A stretch of 64,000 bases of DNA from positions 3,782,001 to 3,846,000 of the forward strand of contig NZ_CP019428.1 in the NCBI RefSeq assembly GCF_009834565.1. Reading direction: 5' to 3'. Source of the stretch: Pseudomonas sp. R76 (GTDB lineage: Bacteria; Pseudomonadota; Gammaproteobacteria; Pseudomonadales; Pseudomonadaceae). Both the position numbers and the translations under genes were made by a program. Of this stretch, positions 28,243-36,725 are shown in pieces. Under the pieces are notes generated by a model. It searched no databases. It was given only the letters and a program-made list of their open reading frames with translations, and was not told the DNA's origin. Within the stretch, counting starts at the first letter, position 1; each line of letters opens with the position of its first letter.

Positions 28243-29346
28243 ATGGCCAACCTGAAAATCAAGAATCTGCAAAAAGGCTTCGAAGGCTTCTCGATCATCA
28301 AAGGCATCGACCTGGAAGTGAATGACAAGGAATTCGTGGTCTTCGTCGGCCCGTCGGGCTGCGGTAAATCCACTTTGCTACGCCTGATCGCGGGCCTTGA
28401 AGAAGTCACCGAAGGCACCATCGAACTGGATGGCCGCGACATCACCGAAGTCACCCCGGCCAAGCGCGACCTGGCGATGGTGTTCCAGACCTACGCGCTG
28501 TACCCGCACATGAGCGTGCGCAAAAACATGTCGTTTGCCCTGGACCTGGCCGGCGTCGACAAGAAGCTGGTGGAAAGCAAAGTCAGCGAAGCTGCGCGCA
28601 TCCTCGAGCTCGGCCCGCTGCTGGAGCGCAAGCCCAAGCAGTTGTCCGGTGGCCAGCGCCAGCGTGTGGCTATTGGCCGTGCGATTGTGCGTAACCCGAA
28701 GATTTTCCTGTTCGATGAACCACTGTCGAACCTCGACGCCGCCCTGCGTGTGCAAATGCGCCTGGAACTGGCGCGCCTGCATAAAGAGCTGCAGGCCACC
28801 ATGATTTACGTGACCCACGACCAGGTTGAAGCCATGACCCTGGCCGACAAGGTGGTGGTACTTAACAGCGGCCGCATCGAACAGGTTGGCTCGCCGCTGG
28901 AGCTGTACCACCAGCCGGCCAACCTGTTTGTGGCGGGTTTTCTCGGTACGCCGAAGATGGGTTTCCTCAAGGGCAAAGTCACCCGCGTCGAAGGCCAAGG
29001 CTGTGACGTGCAACTGGACGCCGGCACGCTGATCAGCCTGCCGTTGAGCGGCGCCAGCTTGAGCGTGGGCAGCGCGGTGACCCTGGGCATTCGCCCAGAG
29101 CATCTGGAAATCGCCGCGCCTGGGCAAACCACCCTGACCGTCACCGCCGACGTCGGCGAGCGTCTGGGCAGCGACACCTTCTGCCACGTCATCACCGCCA
29201 ACGGCGAGCCGTTGACCATGCGAATTCGCGGCGACATGGCCAGCCAGTACGGTGAAACCTTGCAGCTGCACCTGGACCCGGCGCACTGCCATCTGTTCGA
29301 CACCGACGGTGTAGCCGTGGCCCGCCCACTGCGCGCCGCCGCCTGA
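28243..29346 (+). CDS. mtlK: Mannitol ABC transporter ATPase MtlK
   Basis: 367 residues of the MalK/UgpC type. Walker A is GPSGCGKST, the signature LSGGQRQR, Walker B FLFDEPLSNLDA and the switch His in YVTHDQVEAM. A C-terminal ~130-residue OB-fold regulatory domain follows (VTLGIRPEHLEI). A strong GGAGG site precedes the ATG. It powers polyol import. Confidence 0.94.
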   Translation: MANLKIKNLQKGFEGFSIIKGIDLEVNDKEFVVFVGPSGCGKSTLLRLIAGLEEVTEGTIELDGRDITEVTPAKRDLAMVFQTYALYPHMSVRKNMSFALDLAGVDKKLVESKVSEAARILELGPLLERKPKQLSGGQRQRVAIGRAIVRNPKIFLFDEPLSNLDAALRVQMRLELARLHKELQATMIYVTHDQVEAMTLADKVVVLNSGRIEQVGSPLELYHQPANLFVAGFLGTPKMGFLKGKVTRVEGQGCDVQLDAGTLISLPLSGASLSVGSAVTLGIRPEHLEIAAPGQTTLTVTADVGERLGSDTFCHVITANGEPLTMRIRGDMASQYGETLQLHLDPAHCHLFDTDGVAVARPLRAAA

Positions 29347-29362
29347 TTTCGCGAGACTTGTG

Positions 29363-30844
29363 ATGAAACTGAATAAACAGAACCTCACCCAATTGGCGCC
29401 GCACGTGAACATCCCGGCCTACGCGATTGCCAGCACCACGCAAGGCATCGCGCACATCGGCGTCGGCGGTTTCCACCGCGCGCACCAGGCGTATTACACC
29501 GATGCCTTGATGAACACTGGCGAGGGCCTGGACTGGAGCATCTGCGGCGTTGGCCTGCGCAGCGAAGATCGCAAGGCCCGCGACGACCTGGCCGGCCAGG
29601 ATTACCTGTTCACCCTGTATGAGCTGGGCGACACCGACGACACCGAAGTGCGCGTAATCGGCTCGATCAGCGACATGCTGCTGGCCGAAGACAGCGCCCA
29701 GGCGTTGATCGACAAGCTGGCCAGCCCGCAGATTCGCATCGTCTCGCTGACCATCACCGAAGGCGGCTACTGCATCGACGACAGCAACGGCGAATTCATG
29801 GCCCACCTGCCGCAAATCCAGCATGACCTGGCGCACCCGAAAGCGCCGAAAACCGTGTTCGGGTTTATCTGCGCGGCGTTGACCCAACGCCGGGCGGCGG
29901 GTGTGCCGGCGTTTACCGTAATGTCCTGCGATAACCTGCCGCACAACGGCGCCGTCACGCGCAAGGCGCTGCTGGCCTTCGCCGCCCTGCACAACGCCGA
30001 ACTGCATGATTGGATCAAGGCCAACGTGAGCTTCCCGAATGCCATGGTCGACCGCATCACGCCAATGACCAGCACCGCCCACCGCCTGCAATTGCATGAT
30101 GACCACGGTATCGACGATGCCTGGCCGGTGGTGTGCGAACCCTTTGTGCAGTGGGTGCTGGAAGACAAGTTCGTCAACGGCCGCCCGGCCTGGGAAAAAG
30201 TCGGCGTGCAGTTCACCGACGACGTCACGCCCTACGAAGAGATGAAGATCGGCCTGCTCAACGGCAGCCACCTGGCCCTGACCTACCTGGGCTTTCTCAA
30301 AGGCTACCGGTTTGTGCACGAGACCATGAACGACCCGGTGTTTGTCGCCTACATGCGCGCCTATATGGACCTGGACGTTACACCGAACCTGGCGCCGGTG
30401 CCGGGCATCGACCTGACCGAGTACAAGCAGACCCTGGTGGATCGCTTCTCTAACCAGGCGATTGCCGATCAGTTGGAACGCGTGTGCTCGGACGGCTCGT
30501 CGAAGTTTCCCAAGTTCACCGTGCCGACGATCAATCGCTTGATTGCCGATGGGCGAGAGACCGAACGCGCTGCGCTGGTGGTGGCGGCGTGGGCGTTGTA
30601 TTTGAAAGGTGTGGATGAGAATGGGGTGAGCTACACAATCCCGGATCCGCGTGCGCAGTTTTGCCAGGATTTGGTGAGTGATGATGGGTTGATCAGCCAG
30701 CGGTTGTTGGGTGTGGAGGAGATTTTTGGCAAGGCTATTCCCAACTCGCCTGCGTTTGTGGCAGCGTTTGAGCGGTGCTATGCAAGCCTGCGCGACAAGG
30801 GCGTTACCGAAACCCTGCAAAACCTCCTGAAGAAACCGGCTTAA
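29363..30844 (+). CDS. mtlD: Mannitol 2-dehydrogenase MtlD
   Basis: 493 residues from ATG 29363, the length of the characterised P. fluorescens enzyme; an in-frame GTG at 29360 is immediately upstream. It is a long-chain polyol dehydrogenase: IAHIGVGGFHRAHQAYY for NAD binding, and the catalytic Lys-Asn-His pattern in MKIGLLNGSHLALTYLG. It oxidises D-mannitol to D-fructose, and also acts on D-arabitol and D-sorbitol. The product feeds MtlZ. Confidence 0.95.
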   Translation: MKLNKQNLTQLAPHVNIPAYAIASTTQGIAHIGVGGFHRAHQAYYTDALMNTGEGLDWSICGVGLRSEDRKARDDLAGQDYLFTLYELGDTDDTEVRVIGSISDMLLAEDSAQALIDKLASPQIRIVSLTITEGGYCIDDSNGEFMAHLPQIQHDLAHPKAPKTVFGFICAALTQRRAAGVPAFTVMSCDNLPHNGAVTRKALLAFAALHNAELHDWIKANVSFPNAMVDRITPMTSTAHRLQLHDDHGIDDAWPVVCEPFVQWVLEDKFVNGRPAWEKVGVQFTDDVTPYEEMKIGLLNGSHLALTYLGFLKGYRFVHETMNDPVFVAYMRAYMDLDVTPNLAPVPGIDLTEYKQTLVDRFSNQAIADQLERVCSDGSSKFPKFTVPTINRLIADGRETERAALVVAAWALYLKGVDENGVSYTIPDPRAQFCQDLVSDDGLISQRLLGVEEIFGKAIPNSPAFVAAFERCYASLRDKGVTETLQNLLKKPA

Positions 30845-30849
30845 AAAAT

Positions 30850-30936
30850 GTGGGAGCTGGCTTGCCTGCGATAGCGGTGGGTCAGCCAGCCATGATGTGG
30901 CTGATAGACCGCCATCGCAGGCAAGCCCGCTCCCAC
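30850..30936. repeat. REPIN between mtlD and mtlY
   Basis: GTGGGAGCTGGCTTGCCTGC at the left, inverse ending GCCCGCTCCCAC at the right; one arm carries a GCCAGC to GCCCGC change. It is the second REPIN inside the mannitol operon, separating transport and dehydrogenase genes from the kinases. Confidence 0.88.
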
Positions 30937-30980
30937 ATTGACTGCATTCACACTCCAATAACACTGCTGAGCACTCCACC

Positions 30981-32462
30981 ATGACCCAGCAAAACCTCTA
31001 CCTCGGCATCGACTGCGGCACCCAAGGCACCAAAGCCATTGTCCTCGACGCTACCAGCGGCAAGGTGCTGGGCCTGGGCGCGGCGGCGCACACGCTGATC
31101 AGCGGCGCCAATGGCCGACGCGAACAGCACACCCAGGAATGGCTGGACGCCTTTACCGAAGCCACACACCGCGCCTTGCAACAGGCCGGGGTCGACGGCC
31201 AGGACATCCTCGGCATCGGCGTTTCCGGCCAGCAACATGGCCTGGTGTTACTCGATGACCACGGCCAGGTGCTGCGCCCGGCCAAACTGTGGTGCGACAC
31301 CGAAACCGCGCCGGAAAACGAGCGCCTGCTGGCGTTCCTCGGCGGCGAGAACGGCTCGCTGGAACGCCTCGGCGTGGCGATTGCGCCAGGCTACACCGTG
31401 TCCAAACTGCTGTGGACCCGCGAGCAGCACCCCGACGTGTTCGCACGGATTGCGCACATCCTGCTGCCCCACGACTACCTCAATTTCTGGCTGACCGGCC
31501 GCGCCGTGGCGGAATACGGCGATGCGTCGGGCACCGGCTATTTCAATGTGCGCAGCCGTGAATGGGACGTGGCGCTGCTGCAGCACATCGACCCCAGCGG
31601 CCGCCTGGAAGCTGCGCTGCCGGAACTGATCGAGGCCAATCAAGCCGTGGGCACGATCCTGCCGGCCATCGCCGAACGCCTGGGCATCAACCCCAACGCC
31701 CGCGTCTCCAGCGGCGGCGGCGACAACATGATGGGCGCCATCGGCACCGGCAATATCGCTCCTGGCGTGATCACCATGAGCCTGGGTTCCTCGGGCACCG
31801 TCTACGCGTTTGCCGAGCAACCGAATGTGAGCCCGCAAGCCTCGGTGGCGACCTTCTGTTCGTCCAGCGGCGGCTGGTTGCCGTTGATCTGCACAATGAA
31901 CCTGACCAACGCCACCGGCGTGATTCGCGAACTCTTCGACCTCGACCTGGCCACGTTCAACGCCCTGGTCGCCGAGGCGCCGGTGGGTGCCGACGGCGTG
32001 AGCATGCTGCCGTTCCTGAATGGCGAGCGTGTGCCCGCCCTGCCCCACGCCACCGGGAGTGTGCATGGCCTGACCATGACCAACCTGACCCGCGCCAACC
32101 TGTGCCGCGCGGTGGTCGAGGGCACCACCTTCGGCCTGCGTTACGGCCTGGACCTGCTACGCCAGACCGGCCTGCAAAGCCAAACCATCCGCCTGATCGG
32201 CGGCGGTTCGAAAAGCCCGGTGTGGCGGCAGATGGTCGCCGATATCATGAATACCGAAGTGGTCTGCACCGAACAAAGCGAAGCCGCCGCCTTGGGCGCG
32301 GCGATCCAGGCGGCGTGGAGCCAGTCCGGCGAATCCTTGGCCAGCCTGTGCGACAAATGCGTCAGCGTCGATCCGGCCAGCCGCACGCTGCCGGTGGCGG
32401 CCAGCGTCAGTGCCTATCAACAGGTTTACGCGCGCTATCAACAACTCGTGGCAACCCTTTAA
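30981..32462 (+). CDS. mtlY: Xylulokinase MtlY
   Basis: 493 residues, FGGY family. It has N-terminal LGIDCGTQGTKAIVLD, GVSGQQHGLVLLD, the signature TGYFNVRSREWD, and the C-terminal RLIGGGSKSPVWRQM and SEAAALGAAIQAAW. It phosphorylates D-xylulose, the oxidation product of D-arabitol made by MtlD, linking the operon to the pentose phosphate pathway. Confidence 0.93.
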   Translation: MTQQNLYLGIDCGTQGTKAIVLDATSGKVLGLGAAAHTLISGANGRREQHTQEWLDAFTEATHRALQQAGVDGQDILGIGVSGQQHGLVLLDDHGQVLRPAKLWCDTETAPENERLLAFLGGENGSLERLGVAIAPGYTVSKLLWTREQHPDVFARIAHILLPHDYLNFWLTGRAVAEYGDASGTGYFNVRSREWDVALLQHIDPSGRLEAALPELIEANQAVGTILPAIAERLGINPNARVSSGGGDNMMGAIGTGNIAPGVITMSLGSSGTVYAFAEQPNVSPQASVATFCSSSGGWLPLICTMNLTNATGVIRELFDLDLATFNALVAEAPVGADGVSMLPFLNGERVPALPHATGSVHGLTMTNLTRANLCRAVVEGTTFGLRYGLDLLRQTGLQSQTIRLIGGGSKSPVWRQMVADIMNTEVVCTEQSEAAALGAAIQAAWSQSGESLASLCDKCVSVDPASRTLPVAASVSAYQQVYARYQQLVATL

Positions 32463-32474
32463 GAGCGAACGACT

Positions 32475-33413
32475 ATGTATCTGGTGTGTGGCGAAGCGTT
32501 GTTTGATTTTTTCAGCGAGGAAGACGCCAGCGGGCAGGCTTCCAAGGTCAATTACAAGGCGATTGCCGGTGGCTCGCCGTTCAACGTCGCGGTGGGTTTG
32601 CGCCGCCTGGGCATCGAGTCTGCGCTGTTCGGCGGGGTGTCCAACGACTTCCTCGGCCAGCGCTTGCTGCAAGTGCTCAAGGACGAAGGCGTGAGTGAGC
32701 AGTTCCTGGTGGAATTCCCCGCGCCGACCACGCTGGCGATGGTTGCCGTGGGCGCCAATGGCTCACCGCAATACAGCTTTCGTGGCGAAGGCTGCGCCGA
32801 CCGCCAACTGCGGGCCGCGCACTTGCCTGCACTGGGCCATGAAGTTCGCGGGCTGCACGTCGGCTCGTTTTCGCTGGTGGTGCAGCCCATTGGCGACACC
32901 CTGCTGAGCCTGGTCAAGCGCGAAAGCGGCAAGCGCCTGATCAGCCTCGACCCTAACGTGCGGCTCAATCCGCAGCCGGATATTCAACTGTGGCGCGATC
33001 GCGTGGCCGAGTTGGTCACCCATGCCGACCTGATCAAAGTCAGCGACGAAGACTTGCACCTGCTCTACCCCGACCGCTCGCCGGAAAGCGTGCTGCAAGG
33101 CTGGTTGCAGCACCGCTGTCAGTTGGTGTTCCTCACCCGTGGTGGTGACGGCGCCACGGTGTTCAGCCGCCAGCACGGCAGTTGGTCGCAACCTGCCGTG
33201 AAGGTGGTGATGGCCGACACGGTCGGCGCCGGCGATACCTTCCAGGCCGCGTTGATTGCCTGGTTGACCGAGCAGCAGCTGGATTCGGTCGAAGGCCTGC
33301 AACAGCTCACCCGTGAGCAGATCGACGCTATGCTTGGTTTCGCCATTCGCGCGTCCGCCCTGACCTGCAGCAAGACCGGCCCCGACCTGCCGTATCGGCA
33401 ACAGCTGGGCTGA
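32475..33413 (+). CDS. mtlZ: Fructokinase MtlZ (PfkB family)
   Basis: 312 residues, ribokinase/PfkB fold. It starts MYLVCGEALFDFF and has the substrate Gly motif AGGSPFNVAVGLRRLG. The PfkB signature with the catalytic Asp is MADTVGAGDTFQAALIAWL. It phosphorylates fructose released by MtlD. It is the last gene of the operon; no clear T-rich terminator follows. Confidence 0.93.
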   Translation: MYLVCGEALFDFFSEEDASGQASKVNYKAIAGGSPFNVAVGLRRLGIESALFGGVSNDFLGQRLLQVLKDEGVSEQFLVEFPAPTTLAMVAVGANGSPQYSFRGEGCADRQLRAAHLPALGHEVRGLHVGSFSLVVQPIGDTLLSLVKRESGKRLISLDPNVRLNPQPDIQLWRDRVAELVTHADLIKVSDEDLHLLYPDRSPESVLQGWLQHRCQLVFLTRGGDGATVFSRQHGSWSQPAVKVVMADTVGAGDTFQAALIAWLTEQQLDSVEGLQQLTREQIDAMLGFAIRASALTCSKTGPDLPYRQQLG

Positions 33414-33572
33414 ACACGCGTTCATGAAGGTTTTGTCAGTTAGGGCAAAATTAATCCAAGGTTAATCCCGCCAGTCGACTGTGAAGGTGACCGCACACAC
33501 CGCCTCCCGAGGCCCGTGCGGCCGCCGGCACATCGTGTTGATGCGCCCGCGAACGACTTGCGGAGAACCCTC

Positions 33573-33842
33573 ATGAAACTGCGTACATTATTCTTCAGCG
33601 GCACATTGGCCCTTGCTGCGGTATCAGGCCTGGCACACGCCGACACGCAACAGCCAGTCACCAAGCCAGTGCCGTACCAATATGGCATGCCTTTAAACAT
33701 CGATAAGGTCATCGCCATGCACGAAACCGACACCGACGTGTGCAAGGTGATCAACGCTGATATCAAGTTTGTCGACAAAGCCGGCAAAATCGAGGATGTG
33801 GGTTATCGGAAAATGTCCGAAGCCTGTGATTTCCAGAATTGA
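33573..33842 (+). CDS. Small exported DUF2790-type protein
   Basis: 89 residues from ATG 33573 with GGAGAA upstream. The signal peptide ends near SGLAHA-D. The mature part (YQYGMPLNIDKVIAMHE then VCKVINADIKFVDKAGKIEDVGYRKMSEACDFQN) is typical of DUF2790 proteins of Pseudomonas, with two cysteines that may pair. They are periplasmic and of unknown function. The gene has its own promoter region and terminator. Confidence 0.85.
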   Translation: MKLRTLFFSGTLALAAVSGLAHADTQQPVTKPVPYQYGMPLNIDKVIAMHETDTDVCKVINADIKFVDKAGKIEDVGYRKMSEACDFQN

Positions 33843-33885
33843 ACCGTTTGACTAGCAACAGAACCGTATGCAACAGCAACATAAG

Positions 33886-33907
33886 GGGCCTGGCGTTTAC
33901 CAGGCCC
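33886..33907. terminator. Terminator hairpin between convergent genes
   Basis: GGGCCTGG (33886-33893) pairs with CCAGGCCC (33900-33907) over a 6-base loop, between the convergent DUF2790 and DUF1652 genes. It could serve both strands; neither side has a long T-tract. Confidence 0.6.
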
Positions 33908-33941
33908 GCAGTGCTTCGGTGACACAACCTCACAGGACGGC

Positions 33942-34211
33942 TTAGTAAACGCCGCGCGCGCCTACTCGTTGCAACGCAGGTGATTGGGTGTGTTTGAGGT
34001 CTTCGCGCAACCCGGCGATCAGGTTGCAAATGGCCCGACTGCTGTCGAGTTTTTCAGCGTTTATACCTTTGACTTCCAAATCCACTCGGTCACGGTCACG
34101 GTCGTCATACACCTTGATCGTCAACGAAGCGTCTTCGGCTTTGGTGCATTCGCACCGTTTGGGCAGGAAACTTCCTTCAATGATGCTGCGAAGCTCTAAT
34201 TCCGAAAGCAT
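33942..34211 (-). CDS. DUF1652-type small protein
   Basis: 89 residues from ATG 34211 (AGGAGAG nine bases upstream; a TTG two codons earlier is in frame). The sequence FLPKRCECTKAEDASLTIKVYD...VKGINAEKLDSSRAICNLIAGLREDL is the Pseudomonas DUF1652 pattern. Cytoplasmic, function unknown. The 240 bp upstream contain a perfect hairpin GGCAGGC-GTCT-GCCTGCC (34259-34276) and an AT-rich stretch, but no gene. Confidence 0.85.
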   Translation of the reverse strand: MLSELELRSIIEGSFLPKRCECTKAEDASLTIKVYDDRDRDRVDLEVKGINAEKLDSSRAICNLIAGLREDLKHTQSPALQRVGARGVY

Positions 34212-34455
34212 GGCCAACCTCTCCTTTTATGAGACTGCCAACAGATTATTGTGTGTCCGGCAGGCGTCTGCCTGCCACGTCTTACCGACCCTGGAAGACG
34301 CTTACATTCCCCAGCCTACTCGGCAAAATCGAATCTCGTTGTAACCTTTCCTCATAAGCAACTTGCCAAGCTATATAACTTTTGCGATGACGTGTTTACA
34401 CCGTTTAAATCATCGTCGAACGGCTGAGATTAAACGTTTAACTCGGGACCTTGAA

Positions 34456-35478
34456 TTAAACGACGCCCTGTGCGGCGACTCTTTCAGCAACATGTCGCAA
34501 ACTATCGAAGTTGATATTGGCGCCCGAATTAATTGCCACCAGGGTTTGATCACGCACGCCATGTTGGGCGACATACTTACGAATGCCCGCCACCGCCAGC
34601 GCGCCTGAGGGCTCGGTGATCGAGCGCGTGTCGTCATAGATCAGCTTGATGGCGCTGCACAATTCATCGTTGCTGACGGTGATGACTTCATCGACCCAGT
34701 CGCGGCAGATTTCAAACCCATAAGCGCCGATTTGCGCCACGGCGGTGCCATCCGCGAACCCATCGACACTGGGCAGCACCACCCGCTCGCCCGCGCGCAG
34801 GGCGGCCAGCAGGCAGCTGGAACCTTCGGGTTCGACACCGACGATACGCACATCCGGCCGCAGGTATTTGACGTACGCCGCGATCCCGGCGATCAAACCG
34901 CCCCCGCCCACCGGTACAAAAATCGCGTCCAACGGGCCCTGTTGCTGACGCAGGATTTCCATCGCCACGGTGCCCTGGCCGGCGATCACGTCCGGGTCAT
35001 CGAATGGCGACACAAAGGTGCAACCCGAGGTTTCGGCCAACTGCAACGCGTGGGCCAGGGCAAATGGAAAGCTCTCACCGTGCAACACCGCCTCGGCGCC
35101 CCGCGAGCGTACGCCCAGCACCTTCAATTCAGGTGTACTGCACGGCATGACGATACGCGCCTTAATCCCCAGCTCCCGCGCCGCCAGGGCCACGCCCTGG
35201 GCATGGTTACCCGCCGAGGCCGTGACCACGCCGCAGGCTTTTTGCTCAGCCGTAAGCTGCACCAGCTTGTTGTAGGCGCCGCGAATCTTGAAAGAAAAAG
35301 TGGGTTGCAGCTCTTCGCGCTTAAGCAGCACCTGGTTGCCCAGCAACGCCGACAATGCCGGTGCAGCCTGCAAGGGCGTACGCGCCGCTAGGTCATAAAC
35401 CGGGGCGGCGAGGATCTTTTTCACGTAGTGCTCAAGCAGTCCCGGGGCGGCGGTGTGGGGCGCGGTGCAGGTGCTCAT
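34456..35478 (-). CDS. Threonine dehydratase without regulatory domain (IlvA-type)
   Basis: 340 residues from ATG 35478 with an AGGAGAC site. It is a fold-type II PLP enzyme: the PLP lysine is in PTFSFKIRGAYNKL, with the SAGNHAQGVALAA phosphate loop and VPVGGGGLIAGIAAYVKYL. It deaminates threonine to 2-oxobutyrate, the first step to isoleucine. Biosynthetic IlvA is about 500 residues with two C-terminal ACT-like domains. These are missing here and the TAA is clean, so allosteric isoleucine feedback should be absent. An Ile/Thr attenuation leader upstream would replace that control. It resembles the second, short ilvA of pseudomonads. Confidence 0.88.
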   Translation of the reverse strand: MSTCTAPHTAAPGLLEHYVKKILAAPVYDLAARTPLQAAPALSALLGNQVLLKREELQPTFSFKIRGAYNKLVQLTAEQKACGVVTASAGNHAQGVALAARELGIKARIVMPCSTPELKVLGVRSRGAEAVLHGESFPFALAHALQLAETSGCTFVSPFDDPDVIAGQGTVAMEILRQQQGPLDAIFVPVGGGGLIAGIAAYVKYLRPDVRIVGVEPEGSSCLLAALRAGERVVLPSVDGFADGTAVAQIGAYGFEICRDWVDEVITVSNDELCSAIKLIYDDTRSITEPSGALAVAGIRKYVAQHGVRDQTLVAINSGANINFDSLRHVAERVAAQGVV

Positions 35479-35511
35479 GGGTGTCTCCTGGCTCTTTCGC
35501 AAAGGGCGCTG

Positions 35512-35603
35512 GAGACGGAAAAACAAAACCCGCCTCTAGGGCGGGTTTGGGTACAGCAGCCGTGCGCTATCCCGCCATATGAGGAATGGCGGTAATAATG
35601 CTT
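35512..35603 (-). promoter_or_regulatory. Transcription attenuator of the threonine dehydratase gene
   Basis: Read on the minus strand. Segments 1:2 are CCGCCAT/ATGGCGG, about 35574-35594, at the end of the leader frame. Segment 2 (GGCGGG) can instead pair with CCCGCC, the 5' arm of the next hairpin (2:3, antiterminator). Segments 3:4 are AACCCGCC/GGCGGGTT with a CTAG-type loop followed by TTGTTTTT (about 35515-35550), an intrinsic terminator. This is the classical three-hairpin arrangement, with the Ile codons of the leader on or just before segment 1. Confidence 0.72.
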
Positions 35604-35632
35604 GGCTGGCTGCGGAAGGCTTGAAATGTCAT
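35567..35632 (-). CDS. Ile/Thr attenuation leader peptide
   Basis: 21 codons from ATG 35632 to TAG 35567. The middle reads Ser-Ile-Ile-Thr-Ala-Ile (ATT ATT ACC GCC ATT), a second Thr is codon 2, and the end is PHMAG. It lies just before a hairpin pair that can form either an antiterminator or a T-tailed terminator, 90 bp before the threonine dehydratase start. Ribosome stalling at the Ile codons when charged tRNA-Ile is scarce would favour read-through. Confidence 0.7.
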   Translation of the reverse strand: MTFQAFRSQPSIITAIPHMAG

Positions 35633-35707
35633 GACACGAAATTAACCGGCGTTTACCCGGCGAGTCAATGGCTCGCCAGCCTTTTGTCGGCAGGGGTTTA
35701 CGATGAC

Positions 35708-35733
35708 TATACGAAATATATACGCTTCGTATA
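35708..35733. promoter_or_regulatory. Operator-like palindrome before the ParD-like/map genes
   Basis: TATACGAA (35708-35715) and TTCGTATA (35726-35733) are perfect 8-bp inverted arms with a 10-bp AT-rich spacer (ATATATACGC), 24 bp upstream of the ParD-like ATG. Position and symmetry suggest autoregulation by the small RHH-like protein. Confidence 0.5.
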
Positions 35734-35756
35734 TCCATTCACCACATGTGAACCTC

Positions 35757-35957
35757 ATGGGCATCGTCAAAATCACCGACCAATTGCACGAACAGCTTCG
35801 CCTGGCCAGCGCCGCCATGGACCGCTCCATCAACGCCCAGGCCGAGTTCTGGATCAAGATCGGCCTGCTCGCCGAACTCAACCCGCACCTGCCGTACAAC
35901 GAGCTGATCAACAAGCTGTTGCTGGACAAGCCCGACCTGATCCGGGGGCGCAGCTGA
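35757..35957 (+). CDS. ParD-like RHH family protein
   Basis: 66 residues from ATG 35757 (MGIVKITDQLHEQLRLASAAMDRSINAQAEFW...); a longer frame to 35703 would run through the operator palindrome. The pattern of an N-terminal strand, then a helix with SINAQAEFWIKIG, resembles ribbon-helix-helix antitoxins such as ParD. No ParE-like toxin follows. Instead the stop overlaps the ATG of a methionine aminopeptidase gene (TGATG), so the pair is translationally coupled. Confidence 0.75.
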   Translation: MGIVKITDQLHEQLRLASAAMDRSINAQAEFWIKIGLLAELNPHLPYNELINKLLLDKPDLIRGRS

Positions 35958-36712
35958 TGATCAAGACTGCCGCACAATTGGCCGTGATGCGTGAAGCCGG
36001 ACGCCTGCTGGCGCAGGTCTTCACAATGCTCGATGGCTTTGTCGCCGCCGGCCGTTCCACCCTGGAACTGGACGCCACCGTCGAAGCCTTCATCCGCAAC
36101 GAACTGAAAGCCCGCCCGGCGAGCCTTGGGCAATACGACTACCCCTTCTGCATCAACACCTCGATAAACGAAGTGGTGTGCCATGGCATGCCCAGCGCCA
36201 AGGACGTGCTCAAGGACGGCGACATCATCAACATCGACATCACCCTGGAAAAAGGCGGCTTTATCGCCGACTCCAGCAAGATGTACATGATCGGCAACGT
36301 GGCGCCCAAAGCGCAGCGCCTGGTGGAAAAGACCTTCGAAGCCATGTGGGCCGGTATCCGACAGGTCAAGCCCGGCGCGCGCCTGGGGGATATCGGCCAT
36401 GCGATCCAGAGCCACGCGCAAGCCAATGGCTACAGCGTCGTGCGTGAGTATTGCGGCCACGGCATCGGCCGCCAGATGCATGAAGACCCGCAAATCCTGC
36501 ACTTCGGCCGCCCCGGCACCGGGCTCGAACTGCGTGAAGGCATGGTCTTTACCATTGAACCGATGCTCAACCAGGGCAGCGCCAAGGTGCGCAACCTCAA
36601 GGATGGCTGGACGGTGGTGACCAAGGACAACAGTTTGTCCGCGCAATGGGAGCACACCGTGGCGGTCACCGCCGACGGGTTCGAGGTGTTAACCCTGCAA
36701 CCAACCGCCTGA
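35957..36712 (+). CDS. map: Type I methionine aminopeptidase
   Basis: 251 residues. Metal ligands of the pita-bread fold are visible: Asp in NIDITLEKGG, Asp in IADSSKMY, His in CGHGIGRQMHEDP, Glu in FTIEPML and Glu in QWEHTVAV. The substrate His is in NEVVCHGMP. It removes N-terminal Met from nascent proteins. As it lies downstream of a ParD-like gene and away from rpsB/tsf, it is probably a second, accessory Map. Confidence 0.9.
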   Translation: MIKTAAQLAVMREAGRLLAQVFTMLDGFVAAGRSTLELDATVEAFIRNELKARPASLGQYDYPFCINTSINEVVCHGMPSAKDVLKDGDIINIDITLEKGGFIADSSKMYMIGNVAPKAQRLVEKTFEAMWAGIRQVKPGARLGDIGHAIQSHAQANGYSVVREYCGHGIGRQMHEDPQILHFGRPGTGLELREGMVFTIEPMLNQGSAKVRNLKDGWTVVTKDNSLSAQWEHTVAVTADGFEVLTLQPTA

Positions 36713-36725
36713 ACACCACCTGACT

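Noticed and set aside
34456..35478. Threonine dehydratase as a truncated full-length IlvA
   Set aside because: The frame ends in a clean TAA and no ACT-like coding sequence remains downstream in any frame, so it is a naturally short form.
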